The position numbers and the translations under genes were made by a program. Positions 1 through 9,652 of a DNA stretch of 64,000 nt are shown here, one piece after another (position 1 is the first letter of the stretch; every line of letters starts with the position of its first letter). Location of the stretch: positions 310,001 through 374,000 of the forward strand of contig CADCXC010000009.1 in NCBI GenBank assembly GCA_902806595.1, given 5' to 3'. This stretch comes from Pyrenopolyporus hunteri (Eukaryota > Ascomycota > Sordariomycetes > Xylariales > Hypoxylaceae). Below the pieces are notes generated by a model, which was not told where the DNA came from, did no database searches, and saw only the letters and a program-made list of their open reading frames with translations.

Positions 1-2
1 AT

Positions 3-1682
3 CCGCCGTCGGTTCCAACCACCTCCCAGGAAGCGCCAGAAGCCGCCGGCGGCGGCGGCGGCAGCAGCAGCAGCACGTCTCTGCCTCGAACCGAGAGCTT
101 GTCGCAGCAATCCGACGACTCCCAAACTGCTGCTGACTTTATTAGAGATCAGCTACAGTTGGAAGCCGACGCGCGCGAAGCTCTTCCATACGTTCGTCTC
201 CTTAGCCCTGAACCCGAACGAACATGTGTCAATTCGCTAACATATAGTCGTGCTCAGAGCATTGAAAACTGCACCAAGCCGCTTGGATCACTGCGACAGA
301 ACGTATTTGCCTGCCTAACCTGCAATCCGCCTCCTGCGAATCCGTCCGACCCCTATAACCCCGCTGGTGTGTGTTACTCGTGCTCCATCCAATGCCACGG
401 CGAACACGAATTGGTCGAGATTTTCCAGAAGCGCAATTTCACTTGCGACTGCGGCACTACGCGATTCACCCCCGACCAGCAATGCACTCTTCGAATCAAC
501 CCCGAAACCAACACCAGAGGAGGCGTTCACTCTGAGCAGCCAGACCCGAACAATAAATACAATCAAAACTTCCGCAATCGGTTTTGTTCCTGTTCTATAG
601 ACTACAAACCCCAGGAGCAGAAAGGTACCATGTTCCAATGTCTGGGCCTCGGCACGCACGAAACTGGCGGCTGTGGTGAGGATTGGTATCATCCTGGTTG
701 TCTCGTCGGCCTTGGACCCAAGTGGTACGAGATACAGGGAGAGAAGCAGGAAAGGAGCGTTTCAAACGCCAACGGCAATGGCAATGGCGCACTTCCCACG
801 ATCCGCGAAGATACGATACCCCAAACCAGCGCCCAGCAACAAGCCAACGGTAACCAGAGGGTGGAAGGGGAACACGATGATGAGGACGACGACCCCCCCC
901 TCCCGGATGGTTTCCCTGCAGAAGACGCGTTTGATCATTTCATCTGTTATAAGTGTGTCGAAGCCTACCCTTGGATCAAGAGATATGCTGGCACGCCCGG
1001 ATTCTTGCCGGCAGTATTTTTTCGGGCGAGTGAAGAAGCTTCGTCGCCCAGGAAGCGTAAGCTAGAAGAGGACGATGGCCCAAGCGAAGATAGCGAACAG
1101 TCCAAACGTATCAGAACTGGGTCTGGGGAGGAACAGGAGGATATGCCATCTACTACCGAGTCAGGTGATACCCACCCCCAGATCAAGAGCGAGGAGCAGA
1201 AGGGCAAAGAAGTCCCATCAGGTGCCGAGTGCAAGTTAGCATCTTTGCCCCCTGCGCCAACCGGCCAATTCTCGTTGTTTACCACCTCGAATTTCCGCGA
1301 CCACTTCTGTCGATGCCCCTCATGCTTTTCAGAGCTCAACCTCCACCCACAACTCTTAGAAGAAGAGGAATCCTATGAGCCACCTCTTTCAGACTCTGCA
1401 TCAGGCCAGGGCTCGACCCATGGTAGCGGCTCGTTGTACGATCGTGGGGAATCCGCCTTAAAGAACGTGGACCGCGTGCGTGCCATAGAGGGCGTCATGG
1501 CATATAACCACCTCAAGGAACGCCTAAAGCCCTTCTTCCAGCAATTTGCCGATAGTGGCAAGGCAATTGGTGCTGAAGATATCAAGGAATACTTTGCAAA
1601 GCTTAGGGGCGACGAGCAAGCCATCAAAAATGCGGGCGAAGCCGCAAAAGAAGACCACAGACAGGAACAGAGCGGCTACTAA
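3..1682 (+). CDS. UBR7: UBR7/Mlo2-like E3 ubiquitin ligase, 5' end beyond window
   Basis: The frame is open from base 3 to the stop at 1680-1682 (559 visible codons); no ATG is visible upstream of the domains and the codon at 99 is TTG, so the true start lies left of the window. A UBR-type zinc box (N-degron recognition fold) lies at nt 225-464, with many Cys and His residues ending in a CDCG motif. A PHD-like finger follows at nt 585-956 (CSCS, DWYHPGC, CYKC), split by a long acidic Asn/Gly-rich linker. A late CRCPSC motif sits near nt 1310. UBR box followed by PHD without a RING is the layout of the UBR7/S. pombe Mlo2 family, which in animals ubiquitinates histone H2B. The visible N-terminus is low complexity (Gly and Ser runs). 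Family assignment is strong; substrate is not known from sequence. Confidence 0.88.
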   Translation, partial: PPSVPTTSQEAPEAAGGGGGSSSSTSLPRTESLSQQSDDSQTAADFIRDQLQLEADAREALPYVRLLSPEPERTCVNSLTYSRAQSIENCTKPLGSLRQNVFACLTCNPPPANPSDPYNPAGVCYSCSIQCHGEHELVEIFQKRNFTCDCGTTRFTPDQQCTLRINPETNTRGGVHSEQPDPNNKYNQNFRNRFCSCSIDYKPQEQKGTMFQCLGLGTHETGGCGEDWYHPGCLVGLGPKWYEIQGEKQERSVSNANGNGNGALPTIREDTIPQTSAQQQANGNQRVEGEHDDEDDDPPLPDGFPAEDAFDHFICYKCVEAYPWIKRYAGTPGFLPAVFFRASEEASSPRKRKLEEDDGPSEDSEQSKRIRTGSGEEQEDMPSTTESGDTHPQIKSEEQKGKEVPSGAECKLASLPPAPTGQFSLFTTSNFRDHFCRCPSCFSELNLHPQLLEEEESYEPPLSDSASGQGSTHGSGSLYDRGESALKNVDRVRAIEGVMAYNHLKERLKPFFQQFADSGKAIGAEDIKEYFAKLRGDEQAIKNAGEAAKEDHRQEQSGY

Positions 1683-2124
1683 GGAATCTACCGAGAGGGG
1701 CATACGGCGGCGGGGACGCCTGCAAAGTTGATTTTATATAAGGATACAAGGCGTTCTGATGGATACCGGTCCGATGTTTGGTGTGGCAACTAATATCACA
1801 GGCTTCATACTTGATCATAGCCGAATTCATGGAAGATTTCCTATGACTCTTACCCTCTCACATGTTCACTATATAAGAGCTACTAACGGATGTAGCGAAT
1901 AAGCCGTATCAGCTCATTTTAATTTTGTTTTGATTGTAAGTCCACCAACCCCTTACACGCGCCCACCCGTCGTATTATATATTCGGCACGCCAGAGTCTG
2001 ATCCTGAGCATGGCGTAAATCCCACCGCAAAGTCTCTTTATCCAAATATATTTCTAAGTAAGCACCTAACATATCACGCCGTATCGGATATCTTACCAGG
2101 CGCTACCAACCGCAGGTGTTCTTC
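1683..2124. other. Intergenic, convergent 3' flanks
   Basis: About 440 bp between two converging genes. It should hold both 3' UTRs and polyadenylation signals. I see no ORF with support, no RNA gene and no repeat here. Confidence 0.6.
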
Positions 2125-3459
2125 TCACAGACCCCATACTTTCGTCACAAAAGCCCCTGGGACGTCGCCCTTTGCACTGGGAGCTAGTTGTAGCGCGAGC
2201 TGCGTCAGTGTGAGTGCCTGGCTGCCGAGGTAAACAGGCGCCTTTAACCGTTGCGCTTCCTCGACAGCGTCCTGGAGCCGTCGTCCGAATTCCCGTAAAC
2301 GTTCACCATGCTGATTCGATATTTGCTCCCCTCGACAGAGTTTTATGATCTCCGGACCAACCGTCTGCAAGATCGTGCTCCCTCCGGCTGCGTTTATACA
2401 GAGCTCGAAGACCTGGTCCAGATCTAGATTACATTTCTTTGCAAAAGCGATCGTTTCCGCAGCAGAGCAGAGATAGATGCCTTTTAGTAACCCAGCGACA
2501 AGCGCCAACTTCGACCCGTCGTTTTCGAACAGCCCCTTTACCGGGCCTATCTTCCCTTTACCTTCAGTGTACAACCTAATCAGACTGCTATCGTCGTCGG
2601 GGCCGTATCCACGACCGAGGCCAGAGAAGTACACCTGCTCCGCTATACTCGTCATGGGCGTGGGGAAGCCGAATCGCCTCGCCTCCGAAGTAATAATGCT
2701 TGTGTCTTTTAGTATGATGGTTAGGGCACTGGCAACGGGTTTAAATTCGGGATCGAGCATCCTCGGAAGTCTGTTCTCGAACATCCACGCCCACGCGTCC
2801 GACTTAATGATTTCCTGGCGAGCAAACTGTAGATCCAGGCCAAGATGGCTTGCGAAACCCATCCCCTCGCTTGCAGCCAGGATTTGGTTGGCCGCAAGCA
2901 CCTGATGGCACATTTTCATGTTGCTGCCAGCTCCGACTCCCCCCTTGACGATATATAGCTTCTTCGGATCAGACATCTCCTCCAGAAGAATACGGGCCTT
3001 CTCGATTGCCTCGTCAGAACCCCCAGCCATGATGGATAAGGTGCCGTCAGCAGCCCTCGCGGCGCCTCCCGAGACAGGTGAATCAATTAGGCGGATATCG
3101 CCCCGTCCCAGCTCCACGAGCTGCTTCTCTAGGCCCTGAACGTATGCGCACGGGACCGTCGAGCAAAGCAAAATCACGGCCCCTTTAGGCAGCGCCGGGA
3201 GGGCCGGGCTGTCGCCTTCGATGAGGACAGCCTGAGCCTGTTGCGCGGTGGCCACCATGCACACACAGTACTCCTTATCCTTGACGGACTCGGCCGGGGT
3301 TGTAGCAATGCTACCTCCGGCGGCTTTGAACCTGTCCAGCGTTGGCTGCCAGACATCAAACCCGGTTACCCTGTATCCACGCTTGACCAGGTTGGTCGCC
3401 ATGCCGAAGCCCATGGCTCCCAGGCCTATGAAAGAGATCTCTGGTTTCGCGTCCGCCAT
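2125..3459 (-). CDS. 3-hydroxyisobutyrate/L-threonate-type NAD(P) dehydrogenase
   Basis: Single exon, 444 residues from the ATG at 3457-3459 (the codon at 3468 is GTG and is not used). Residues 12-17 are the Rossmann GLGAMG; DSPVSGG at 126-132 is the family substrate loop, and the Lys in the SNMKM motif (residue 182) matches the catalytic Lys of beta-hydroxyacid dehydrogenases. Family members are usually near 300 residues; here residues about 310-440 form a second helical C-terminal-like domain (KGLF, AAETIAFAKK, INAAGGS), so the protein looks like one Rossmann domain plus two C-terminal domains. It probably oxidises a C4 hydroxyacid such as threonate (LtnD-like), inferred from the aldolase neighbour; true 3-hydroxyisobutyrate dehydrogenase of valine catabolism is the alternative. 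It is divergent from the aldolase gene, with a 996-bp shared promoter region. Confidence 0.85.
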   Translation of the reverse strand: MADAKPEISFIGLGAMGFGMATNLVKRGYRVTGFDVWQPTLDRFKAAGGSIATTPAESVKDKEYCVCMVATAQQAQAVLIEGDSPALPALPKGAVILLCSTVPCAYVQGLEKQLVELGRGDIRLIDSPVSGGAARAADGTLSIMAGGSDEAIEKARILLEEMSDPKKLYIVKGGVGAGSNMKMCHQVLAANQILAASEGMGFASHLGLDLQFARQEIIKSDAWAWMFENRLPRMLDPEFKPVASALTIILKDTSIITSEARRFGFPTPMTSIAEQVYFSGLGRGYGPDDDSSLIRLYTEGKGKIGPVKGLFENDGSKLALVAGLLKGIYLCSAAETIAFAKKCNLDLDQVFELCINAAGGSTILQTVGPEIIKLCRGEQISNQHGERLREFGRRLQDAVEEAQRLKAPVYLGSQALTLTQLALQLAPSAKGDVPGAFVTKVWGL

Positions 3460-4455
3460 CTTAACCACCGGAAATCCAAGAACTGAAAGGACAAGTTAGG
3501 ATGTTATCGTCCCCTTGTCGGTAGGCCCGGTGTAAGAACTATGCAGCATCCGTAGGTAGATGGACGAGGGGAAAAAAAAAAAAATTGCTTAGCCCACCGT
3601 CTTCCACCTAGCCGGTAATTGGGGACAGCCACGAGTAGTTGTAGACTGCGTACCATCCATATAATCTAAGTGATAGTAGCGGCTGAGTAGCGGCTGAAGT
3701 GTAGAATATGCTCAACTTTACCGGAGATGGGGGCGGGGAGCATCACTTCAGCCTTTACTGTTTTTCACCCTAGCTGGCCCCTTTTCTCGGCCTACCTCGC
3801 CCTTCTCGGCCTACTTGTGCACATGAGCGCGTATCCATTACGCACCTACTATGCGACGATGCTAGATACCATGTATATACACCGAGATAGCTCGGTCGAT
3901 AATAATGCCGACTTTAAACCTCGCTTTCGTCTCCAGGTGCCTCTCCATCCTCCGCATTATGTCTCGGTAAAATGGCAAAGTTGTCGCCACTAAAACTAAC
4001 GACGGCCCAAGGCCAGCTTACCCCACGTTCCCCTCCACTAGTTGCGGGCTTGGACGCCAGCATAGGGCCTGTTTTCAGGTATGGGTGGAGAGAAGGTAAG
4101 TGGAGAGACGGAGGTGAACGGAGGGATAAGTGTGTACGATTTGTGATTTGTGATTCCTTGACTTCGACTCTTTACGTAGGTACATCATCGTACCTAGAAG
4201 ACGAGAGCTAAATAGAGGGGGGGAGAGAAAGAGAGAGAGGGTAGGAAAGAAGAAAGCTCCCGTAGTGCATCGCCGTACTCAACACCTAGGTACGTTACCT
4301 ATATAATTCTACATACTTCCTCACGAGAGCCGATTGTTGAATGAGAACGTCCATCACCATACTCAACCTTAACTAAAAACCAAGTTCAAACAAAGAATAA
4401 AAAATATAAAAATAAAATAAAAACAAAAAGGAACAGCCTCGCAATTTAGCAAAAG
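3460..4455. promoter_or_regulatory. Shared divergent promoter region, dehydrogenase/aldolase
   Basis: 996 bp between two divergent start codons. It contains a run of about 14 A near 3573-3586, a direct repeat TTCTCGGCCTAC at 3784-3795 and 3803-3814 (19-bp period), a GA-rich purine stretch at about 4213-4250, two TACCTAGGTA-like motifs near 4170-4300, and an A-rich leader at about 4375-4432 directly before the aldolase ATG. Small ORFs at 3727-3993 and 3972-4211 have no coding character. Promoter role is inferred from position only. Confidence 0.5.
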
Positions 4456-5322
4456 ATGGGCCGGCCGGAGCTATCCAAGAATCGCTCGATGGCGATCCTA
4501 AATAAGGCGCGCGACGGCGGATACGCAGTGCCGGGCATGTGCTGCTACAACATCGAATCCATCATCGCCACAGTTCGCGCGGCCGAGGCAGCCAAGTCGC
4601 CGGCCATGGTCCTGCTCTTCCCATGGGCCATCGAGTACGCCAACGCGTCTCTCGTGCGCGCGGCCGCCGACGCCGCGCACACGGCCAAGGTTCCGATAAG
4701 TCTACACCTAGACCACGCCCAGACGCCGGAGCTGGTCCGTCGCGCCGCCGACATCGAGGACGGCTTCGACAGCATCATGTGCGACATGAGCCACTATGAG
4801 AAGGAAGAGAATCTGGCGCTCACCCGGGAGCTGGTGGCGTACTGCCACGAACGCGGCATCGCCGCCGAGGCCGAGCCAGGGCGGATCGAGGGTGGGGAGG
4901 ATGGCGTGGCGGAGACGGCCGACTTGGAAGCCGTCCTGACGACGCCGGAGCAGGCCGAGGAGTTCGTCGCGACGGGGATCGAGATGCTGGCGCCGGCCTT
5001 CGGCAACGTGCACGGAGAGTACGGGCCCCGAGGCATACAGTTGGAATACGACCGCCTCGAGTCGATCAACAAGGCGGTCGGCGACAGAGTGCGGCTTGTC
5101 CTGCACGGCGCCGATCCCTTCACCGAGGACATCTTCAGAAAGTGTATAAAGGCGGGTGTATCCAAGGTCAACATCAACAAGGGTATGAACAAGCACTACG
5201 CGGCAGTGCAGGAAGAGATGCGCGGTAAGCCTCTCACGAGCGTCATAGAGGCGGGCACGGATAGGATGCAAGCTGCTATCGAGCAGTATATGCATTGGTT
5301 AGGGAGCGCCGGTAAGGCATAA
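4456..5322 (+). CDS. Class II ketose-bisphosphate-type aldolase
   Basis: Single exon, 288 residues, close to the usual 280-300 of the class II fructose/tagatose-bisphosphate aldolase family. The zinc site is visible: LHLDH at residues 83-87 (catalytic Asp86, zinc His87), His186 in GNVHGEYG and His217 in LVLHGAD. EAEPGRIEGGEDG at 138-150 matches the family EAELGxxGGxEDG. The usual glycine loop after the third His (HGGSG) reads HGADP, and the phosphate-binding INxxT reads VNINKG, so the substrate may lack a second phosphate or be shorter than fructose bisphosphate. A homologous aldolase is fused to threonate-type dehydrogenase modules in plants, which supports a functional link with the divergent gene on its left. 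Exact substrate is unknown. Confidence 0.85.
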   Translation: MGRPELSKNRSMAILNKARDGGYAVPGMCCYNIESIIATVRAAEAAKSPAMVLLFPWAIEYANASLVRAAADAAHTAKVPISLHLDHAQTPELVRRAADIEDGFDSIMCDMSHYEKEENLALTRELVAYCHERGIAAEAEPGRIEGGEDGVAETADLEAVLTTPEQAEEFVATGIEMLAPAFGNVHGEYGPRGIQLEYDRLESINKAVGDRVRLVLHGADPFTEDIFRKCIKAGVSKVNINKGMNKHYAAVQEEMRGKPLTSVIEAGTDRMQAAIEQYMHWLGSAGKA

Positions 5323-5714
5323 AGGGACTAGACAGACCATAGTCGCTGGCGGTACGGCCCCAGACCGCTTGTAGACAGGGGTACGTCCTATTAATGACGG
5401 GAATGCCGCCAATCGCAGTGTCGCAGTGTCGTGGTGATGCGGTGTTGCAGTGTTACAGCGTCGTCGTATATGTAGGTGAAAACTGAATCTTACCTTACCG
5501 CTCTTTTCATGACAAGCAATCCTACCATGGCACCCATTTTAGAAGCGATTAAGAGTAGCTATAAGTAACCAAAATTGATATCTACGATTCGAGCAACGTG
5601 AACGAGAAAAAAAAAAAAAAAAAAAGGAGACGCTCGCTAGCTAAGTACATGACGTGACGCGCCGACGATTACAGATATATATATAATTATACCAAAACCA
5701 AGATATAATCCAGT
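5323..5714. other. Intergenic, convergent 3' flanks
   Basis: About 390 bp between the aldolase and kinase stop codons. It holds an imperfect GCAGTGT repeat near 5415-5455 and a run of about 19 A at 5609-5628. No gene seen. Confidence 0.6.
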
Positions 5715-7481
5715 TTATATACCCGACTGTAAGCCTTTTATGACAACCATGGCACCCCAAGCGCCAGGGTCCGGAGGCAGCCCCTTGCTGCTATCTGCAC
5801 CAACATAAGTGGCTCTACCAAGTCTCGGCTTCAACGTCCTCGTCAGCTCGGCCCCTTTGACCGCACTTTCAACGCCACCCGCAAACTCCCCTGATCGTAA
5901 ACCCTCCGCGAACGGTATCAGGGTGTCCATAACCGTCCGATCACCAACTTTGGCCGGCGTATAACGTGTTAAGTTATCCAAGGCAGTCTGGACAGCTTTA
6001 GCCCATAGCTTAGGAAGGCCTTCGCTCTGGGCTATGGCGAGATTCTCCTCGAGCGCGGTGCGCATCGAGACGAAGAAGATGCCGAGGATGCCACCCAATG
6101 TACCACCCATCTTGCCCTCGACGATCTCCTCTAGCTCCTGAAGCACCGCGAACACGGAGCCCTGCGCGGCAAGCTGTTTCGAGTCGAGGGCGGCAATCAG
6201 GCAGTTGGCGCCCGTCTTGAGCGTCTCGCCGCAGTCGCCGTCGCCCATTATCGTATCCCACTTAGTCAGGTCAGGCTCTGCGGCTACCAAGCCTTTGCAA
6301 GCACTCCGCAGCATCCTATCCAGCAGAGCAGGGTCGATCTTAAGGTCTTTCGCTTCCTCTATCACCTTGCGAGGCTCCTTCGGCGGCTGCACGAACTGCT
6401 CGTGCCTGCTGCGCCTTACTGACTGAGAACCAGTCATGGATTCCCAGTAGGTGTTGGTCCTGGCGTCGAAGAAGGACTTAATTTCCTCGACAGAGTACGA
6501 GCATTTATCCGCCGCGGCCGTCACGTTGGCAATGGACACCGAAAATGCCGGTGCATTAAGCGACGTCTCCAGGAAACCGCAGCTTATACGCACCGGCTCG
6601 AGTTTCCACTTACTCGCCAGCTGTTCCAGTAGCTCGTCCAGCAGCGCTCCCATCTCGAGGTGCGACATGCCCCCGAAGTTGCTGACGAGGAGTATGGCCT
6701 CATCTCCGGGCCTGAATTGCACGTAACCCCTCTCGGGGTCCGTCTCGTCTAGGCAGTGCGTTAATATTTGCTCTACTAGGCCCTGTGCTGATGGTGCAGG
6801 CGACAGCTTCCGGTAGCCGGGTTCGTTATGAGGGCCAGTTCCTATCTCCACCTCGTCATCTCCCAGCGTAGCGTGTTCCGTTCGGCCAGGCACGTGGCAG
6901 TGATCAAGGGTGGCCGCAATAGAGACAATCTGCTGCGAAAACGCTTCGCCGAGATTATAGACCTGGTCGAGGGAACCACCAGCGCCAGCAGCGCCTCCCA
7001 TGACCTTAAGCACCCCCAGCTGCCCGGCCAGACCTCGCCGGCCCACCAGGCTGCCTTTTCTACCGACGGAAACGTCGTCGCCGCAAATAATCATCCTGCA
7101 CTTGTGACCTTTCGCAATGGCCTTCTCGTTTGCCAGGCCGAAATGGAGACAGTCGCCGGTGTAATTGGTGACGACCAAGATGGTCCCCTTGTCCGAGGGT
7201 ACTCTGTCTATGGCGGCAACAATCTGCTTCGTACTAGGTGAAGCGAAGATGTCACCGGCCACAGAGGCGGCAAGCAAGTTCTGGCCAACATAGCCGGACC
7301 ATGCAGGTTCGTGGCCAGAACCGCCTCCGCTGATTACCGAGACATTGGATTTGTTGTAGGCCGTGTCAAACACTACACGATTGGTTTCATCTAGTCCGAG
7401 CGATGGGTTGTAGGAGATAATGCCTCTAAGCGCCTTGGTGACGAGCCCATCCGAGGAGTGGAAGAGGTGGCGTTTTGACAT
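5715..7481 (-). CDS. Dihydroxyacetone/erythrulose kinase (DhaK-DhaL fusion)
   Basis: Single exon, 588 residues, the normal length of single-chain ATP-dependent dihydroxyacetone kinases. DhaK domain (residues 1 to about 340): GGGSGHEP with His57, NYTGD with Asp110, and GTGPHNEPG with His218, the residue that forms a covalent hemiaminal with the ketone substrate. DhaL domain (about 385-588): GDGDCGET at 413-420 binds the Mg-ADP cluster; GRATYVG and DPGAWG close the domain. All catalytic residues are intact. The family phosphorylates short ketoses: dihydroxyacetone, D-glyceraldehyde or L-erythrulose. Lying beside an RpiB-like and a TIM-like isomerase, this copy is best read as an L-erythrulose kinase (EYK1-like); a plain Dak1 is the alternative and sequence alone does not separate them. 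It is divergent from the isomerase gene across 1.48 kb. Confidence 0.9.
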   Translation of the reverse strand: MSKRHLFHSSDGLVTKALRGIISYNPSLGLDETNRVVFDTAYNKSNVSVISGGGSGHEPAWSGYVGQNLLAASVAGDIFASPSTKQIVAAIDRVPSDKGTILVVTNYTGDCLHFGLANEKAIAKGHKCRMIICGDDVSVGRKGSLVGRRGLAGQLGVLKVMGGAAGAGGSLDQVYNLGEAFSQQIVSIAATLDHCHVPGRTEHATLGDDEVEIGTGPHNEPGYRKLSPAPSAQGLVEQILTHCLDETDPERGYVQFRPGDEAILLVSNFGGMSHLEMGALLDELLEQLASKWKLEPVRISCGFLETSLNAPAFSVSIANVTAAADKCSYSVEEIKSFFDARTNTYWESMTGSQSVRRSRHEQFVQPPKEPRKVIEEAKDLKIDPALLDRMLRSACKGLVAAEPDLTKWDTIMGDGDCGETLKTGANCLIAALDSKQLAAQGSVFAVLQELEEIVEGKMGGTLGGILGIFFVSMRTALEENLAIAQSEGLPKLWAKAVQTALDNLTRYTPAKVGDRTVMDTLIPFAEGLRSGEFAGGVESAVKGAELTRTLKPRLGRATYVGADSSKGLPPDPGAWGAMVVIKGLQSGI

Positions 7482-8962
7482 GTCTAAGACCTTGACGAAT
7501 AAAGGGAGGGGAGGTATATATGGCCAACAAAGCTGAAGAGACTGAAGTTGGGGGCAATTTCTATGTTCAAAACATGGGCGAGGAGGCGCCGCTTTCTATC
7601 ACGATGGACAAAGGCCGGAGTTGAAAAGGGGTTCCGGGCAGGTTAAGAGAGCATTACGTGAACGATCGAGATTACGGAACTCGAAAGGATTGCCGTAAGA
7701 GGCAACAACTACACCTTATGACCATTGTGACCCATCAAAGTCATCTCGCTAGCTCAGAAAGATTGCGATGATTACCGTGAAGGCCCCTATAGCTGAGGAG
7801 CTTGTCCGAGGTTCCTTGGCACCAAGAGCTCCTAATCTCGTAAATAACGGGATCCATTTAGGCTTCCAGGCCCTCTCCGCCGTAGGGCTGCTCGGGCGTA
7901 GGTGAGGAAATGGGAAAATTGGCAGGCCGCATGATTACCGAAGGAGGGGTGAAGAGGTTGTATTACGAATAGCTATGCCGAGAGAGAAAAGCGAGCTCGC
8001 GAACCCGTAGGGGTAAATTCAGATATTTGCCATCGGATTGCCTAAAGCGGTAATCCGGGAGGTTATACTACCCTTAAACGACTATATTCCACACCCCACT
8101 TAGGACGAACAAACAAATGAAACGAAATAAAAAAATAGCAACAGCAACTTCGTTAGCTTGCCTAGGTGGTTATTTTGAGAGTAGTAGTTAGCTAGGCCTG
8201 GACGCCTAGCTTAGATAGGTAGCTTTTGAGGGGAAGAGGGAAAAGAGAGGATGTGGGATGAGGGGATGAAGGGGGGAGAAGGAAAAGGAAAAGGAAAAGG
8301 AAAAGGAGAAAGGGGGTGAGTGATTGGGGGAGAAAGAAGAAGATCATGTATCCTGTATTCTCTTTCCCGTCTCCTGTATTTAGCAGTTACGTACGTACAT
8401 CGTATGTAGGTAGGTACGTATGTATGTATATACCTAGGTAGGTAGGTACGGTAGAGGTATATATACCTAGGTAGGTATGTATGTACATAGGGACCTTACC
8501 AATGAACCGGGCAGTAAGAACCGACGGTATCGAAAACCCGGAAAGGACAATCACTTTCTATTATTTCCCTTTTTCTGTCTCTCGCATCCTCTTCCTCTTC
8601 TTTTTACAAGGGTGCCCCTAACGCAGATGCAGATGCAGATGCAGACGCAGACGCAGACGCAGGTTTAAGTGTTCTACCGGATCGGATAGCTCAAGCGGAA
8701 CTAACACCATTCAACACCGGGGGAAGTCTGAGAAGAAGAGAAAAAGAAAAGAAGAAAAGAAGGTGAAGGGAAAGGGGAAAAAGTATTAATCTCACGGTAC
8801 ACGCACCTCAGACAACAGGAAATTGTACAATACAAGTCAAACAAATCTAAACCAAGCCCAACCAAAACCCCGTCACCTCCAGCTCCCAGCTCCCAGCCCT
8901 CCGGATTATCTATCACCAAACACACCGACTCCCAACTACTACTAGCTTGCCGAGTTGCAACG
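7482..8962. promoter_or_regulatory. Shared divergent promoter region, kinase/RpiB-like isomerase
   Basis: 1.48 kb between divergent starts. It contains a purine-rich (GGAAAA)n microsatellite at about 8279-8308, a dense cluster of TAGGTA/TACCTA and GTAC motifs at 8388-8487, and a (GCAGAY)n hexamer repeat at 8621-8662. The ORF at 8477-8668 is only the read-through of that repeat. No gene seen; a regulatory role is inferred from position. Confidence 0.5.
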
Positions 8963-9652
8963 ATGGCCGCGCCCAAGTGGAAGATAGCATTAGGTGCCGA
9001 TGTAAGTCCACCTTTGTTTAATTTTTTATTATTTTTATTTTTATTTTTATTTTCATTCTATATATTTTCCTGTTAAACTCCTTTCTTCTGGTTCGTTATT
9101 TCCTCTCCACGCGTTCCGTAGCCCTCCCACTTACAGGTGTTTGCTTTTGTTATACTTATTTCCAAAACAACGCCACCATGTGGCGCCCTCACGAAAAACC
9201 AACTGACGATATTCGCGCAGGATGCCGGTGTCAACTACAAGGCCAAGATTAAGGAGGACTTCGAAAAGGACCCCCGGGTTGAGTCCATTATAGACGTGGG
9301 CAGCCTCTCGGCGGACGACAAGACGGCATACCCGCACCGAGCAGCAGAGGCAGCGCAGCTGGTGGCCGATGGCAAGGTGGACAGGGCGCTACTCATCTGC
9401 GGCACGGGTCTGGGCGTTGCCATCTCGGCAAACAAGATCAAGGGTGTCCGAGCCGTGACAGCTCACGACAGCTTCTCGGTCGAGCGAGCGGTGCTAAGCA
9501 ACAACGCCCAGGTGCTCTGCATGGGCGAGAGGGTCATCGGCTTGGAGCTAGCCCGCAGACTGGCCAAGGAGTGGCTCGGATACGTGTTTGACGAGAAGAG
9601 CGCGAGCGCCGCCAAGGTAGAAGTTATCCACCATATCGAGAGGGGACAGTAA
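8963..9652 (+). CDS. RpiB-type sugar-phosphate isomerase (one intron)
   Basis: Exon 1 is 8963-9001 (13 codons, ending in the beta-strand motif IALGAD), intron 9002-9220 (219 bp, GTAAGT..CAG, phase 0), exon 2 9221-9652; 156 residues in all, the normal RpiB length. Cys73 in LLICGTGLG is the catalytic base of the RpiB/LacAB family; YPHRAAEAA at 50-58 and the late arginines are also conserved. Two changes stand out: GADD at 11-14 where E. coli RpiB has CDH, and Ser106 where RpiB carries the His proposed to open the furanose ring. Tetrulose 4-phosphates cannot cyclise that way, so this fits an erythrulose-4-phosphate/erythrose-4-phosphate isomerase (EYI2/EryI-like) better than ribose-5-phosphate isomerase. 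Treating only the open frame from 9137 as the gene would give a false N-terminus made of intron sequence. Confidence 0.88.

Noticed and set aside
99..101. Start of the UBR7-like gene at base 99
   Set aside because: The codon is TTG; the frame is open to base 3 with a plausible low-complexity N-terminus, so the gene runs off the left edge.
3727..4211. Two overlapping ORFs (88 and 79 codons) in the divergent promoter
   Set aside because: No recognisable domain, odd composition, overlap in different frames, and position in a promoter region.
8477..8668. 63-codon ORF ending in QMQMQMQTQTQ
   Set aside because: It is produced by the (GCAGAY)n simple repeat and has no start context or homology I recognise.
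9137..9220. N-terminal extension of the RpiB-like protein from 9137
   Set aside because: This is intron sequence. The RpiB N-terminal strand IALGAD is in a separate exon at 8963-9001 with proper splice sites.
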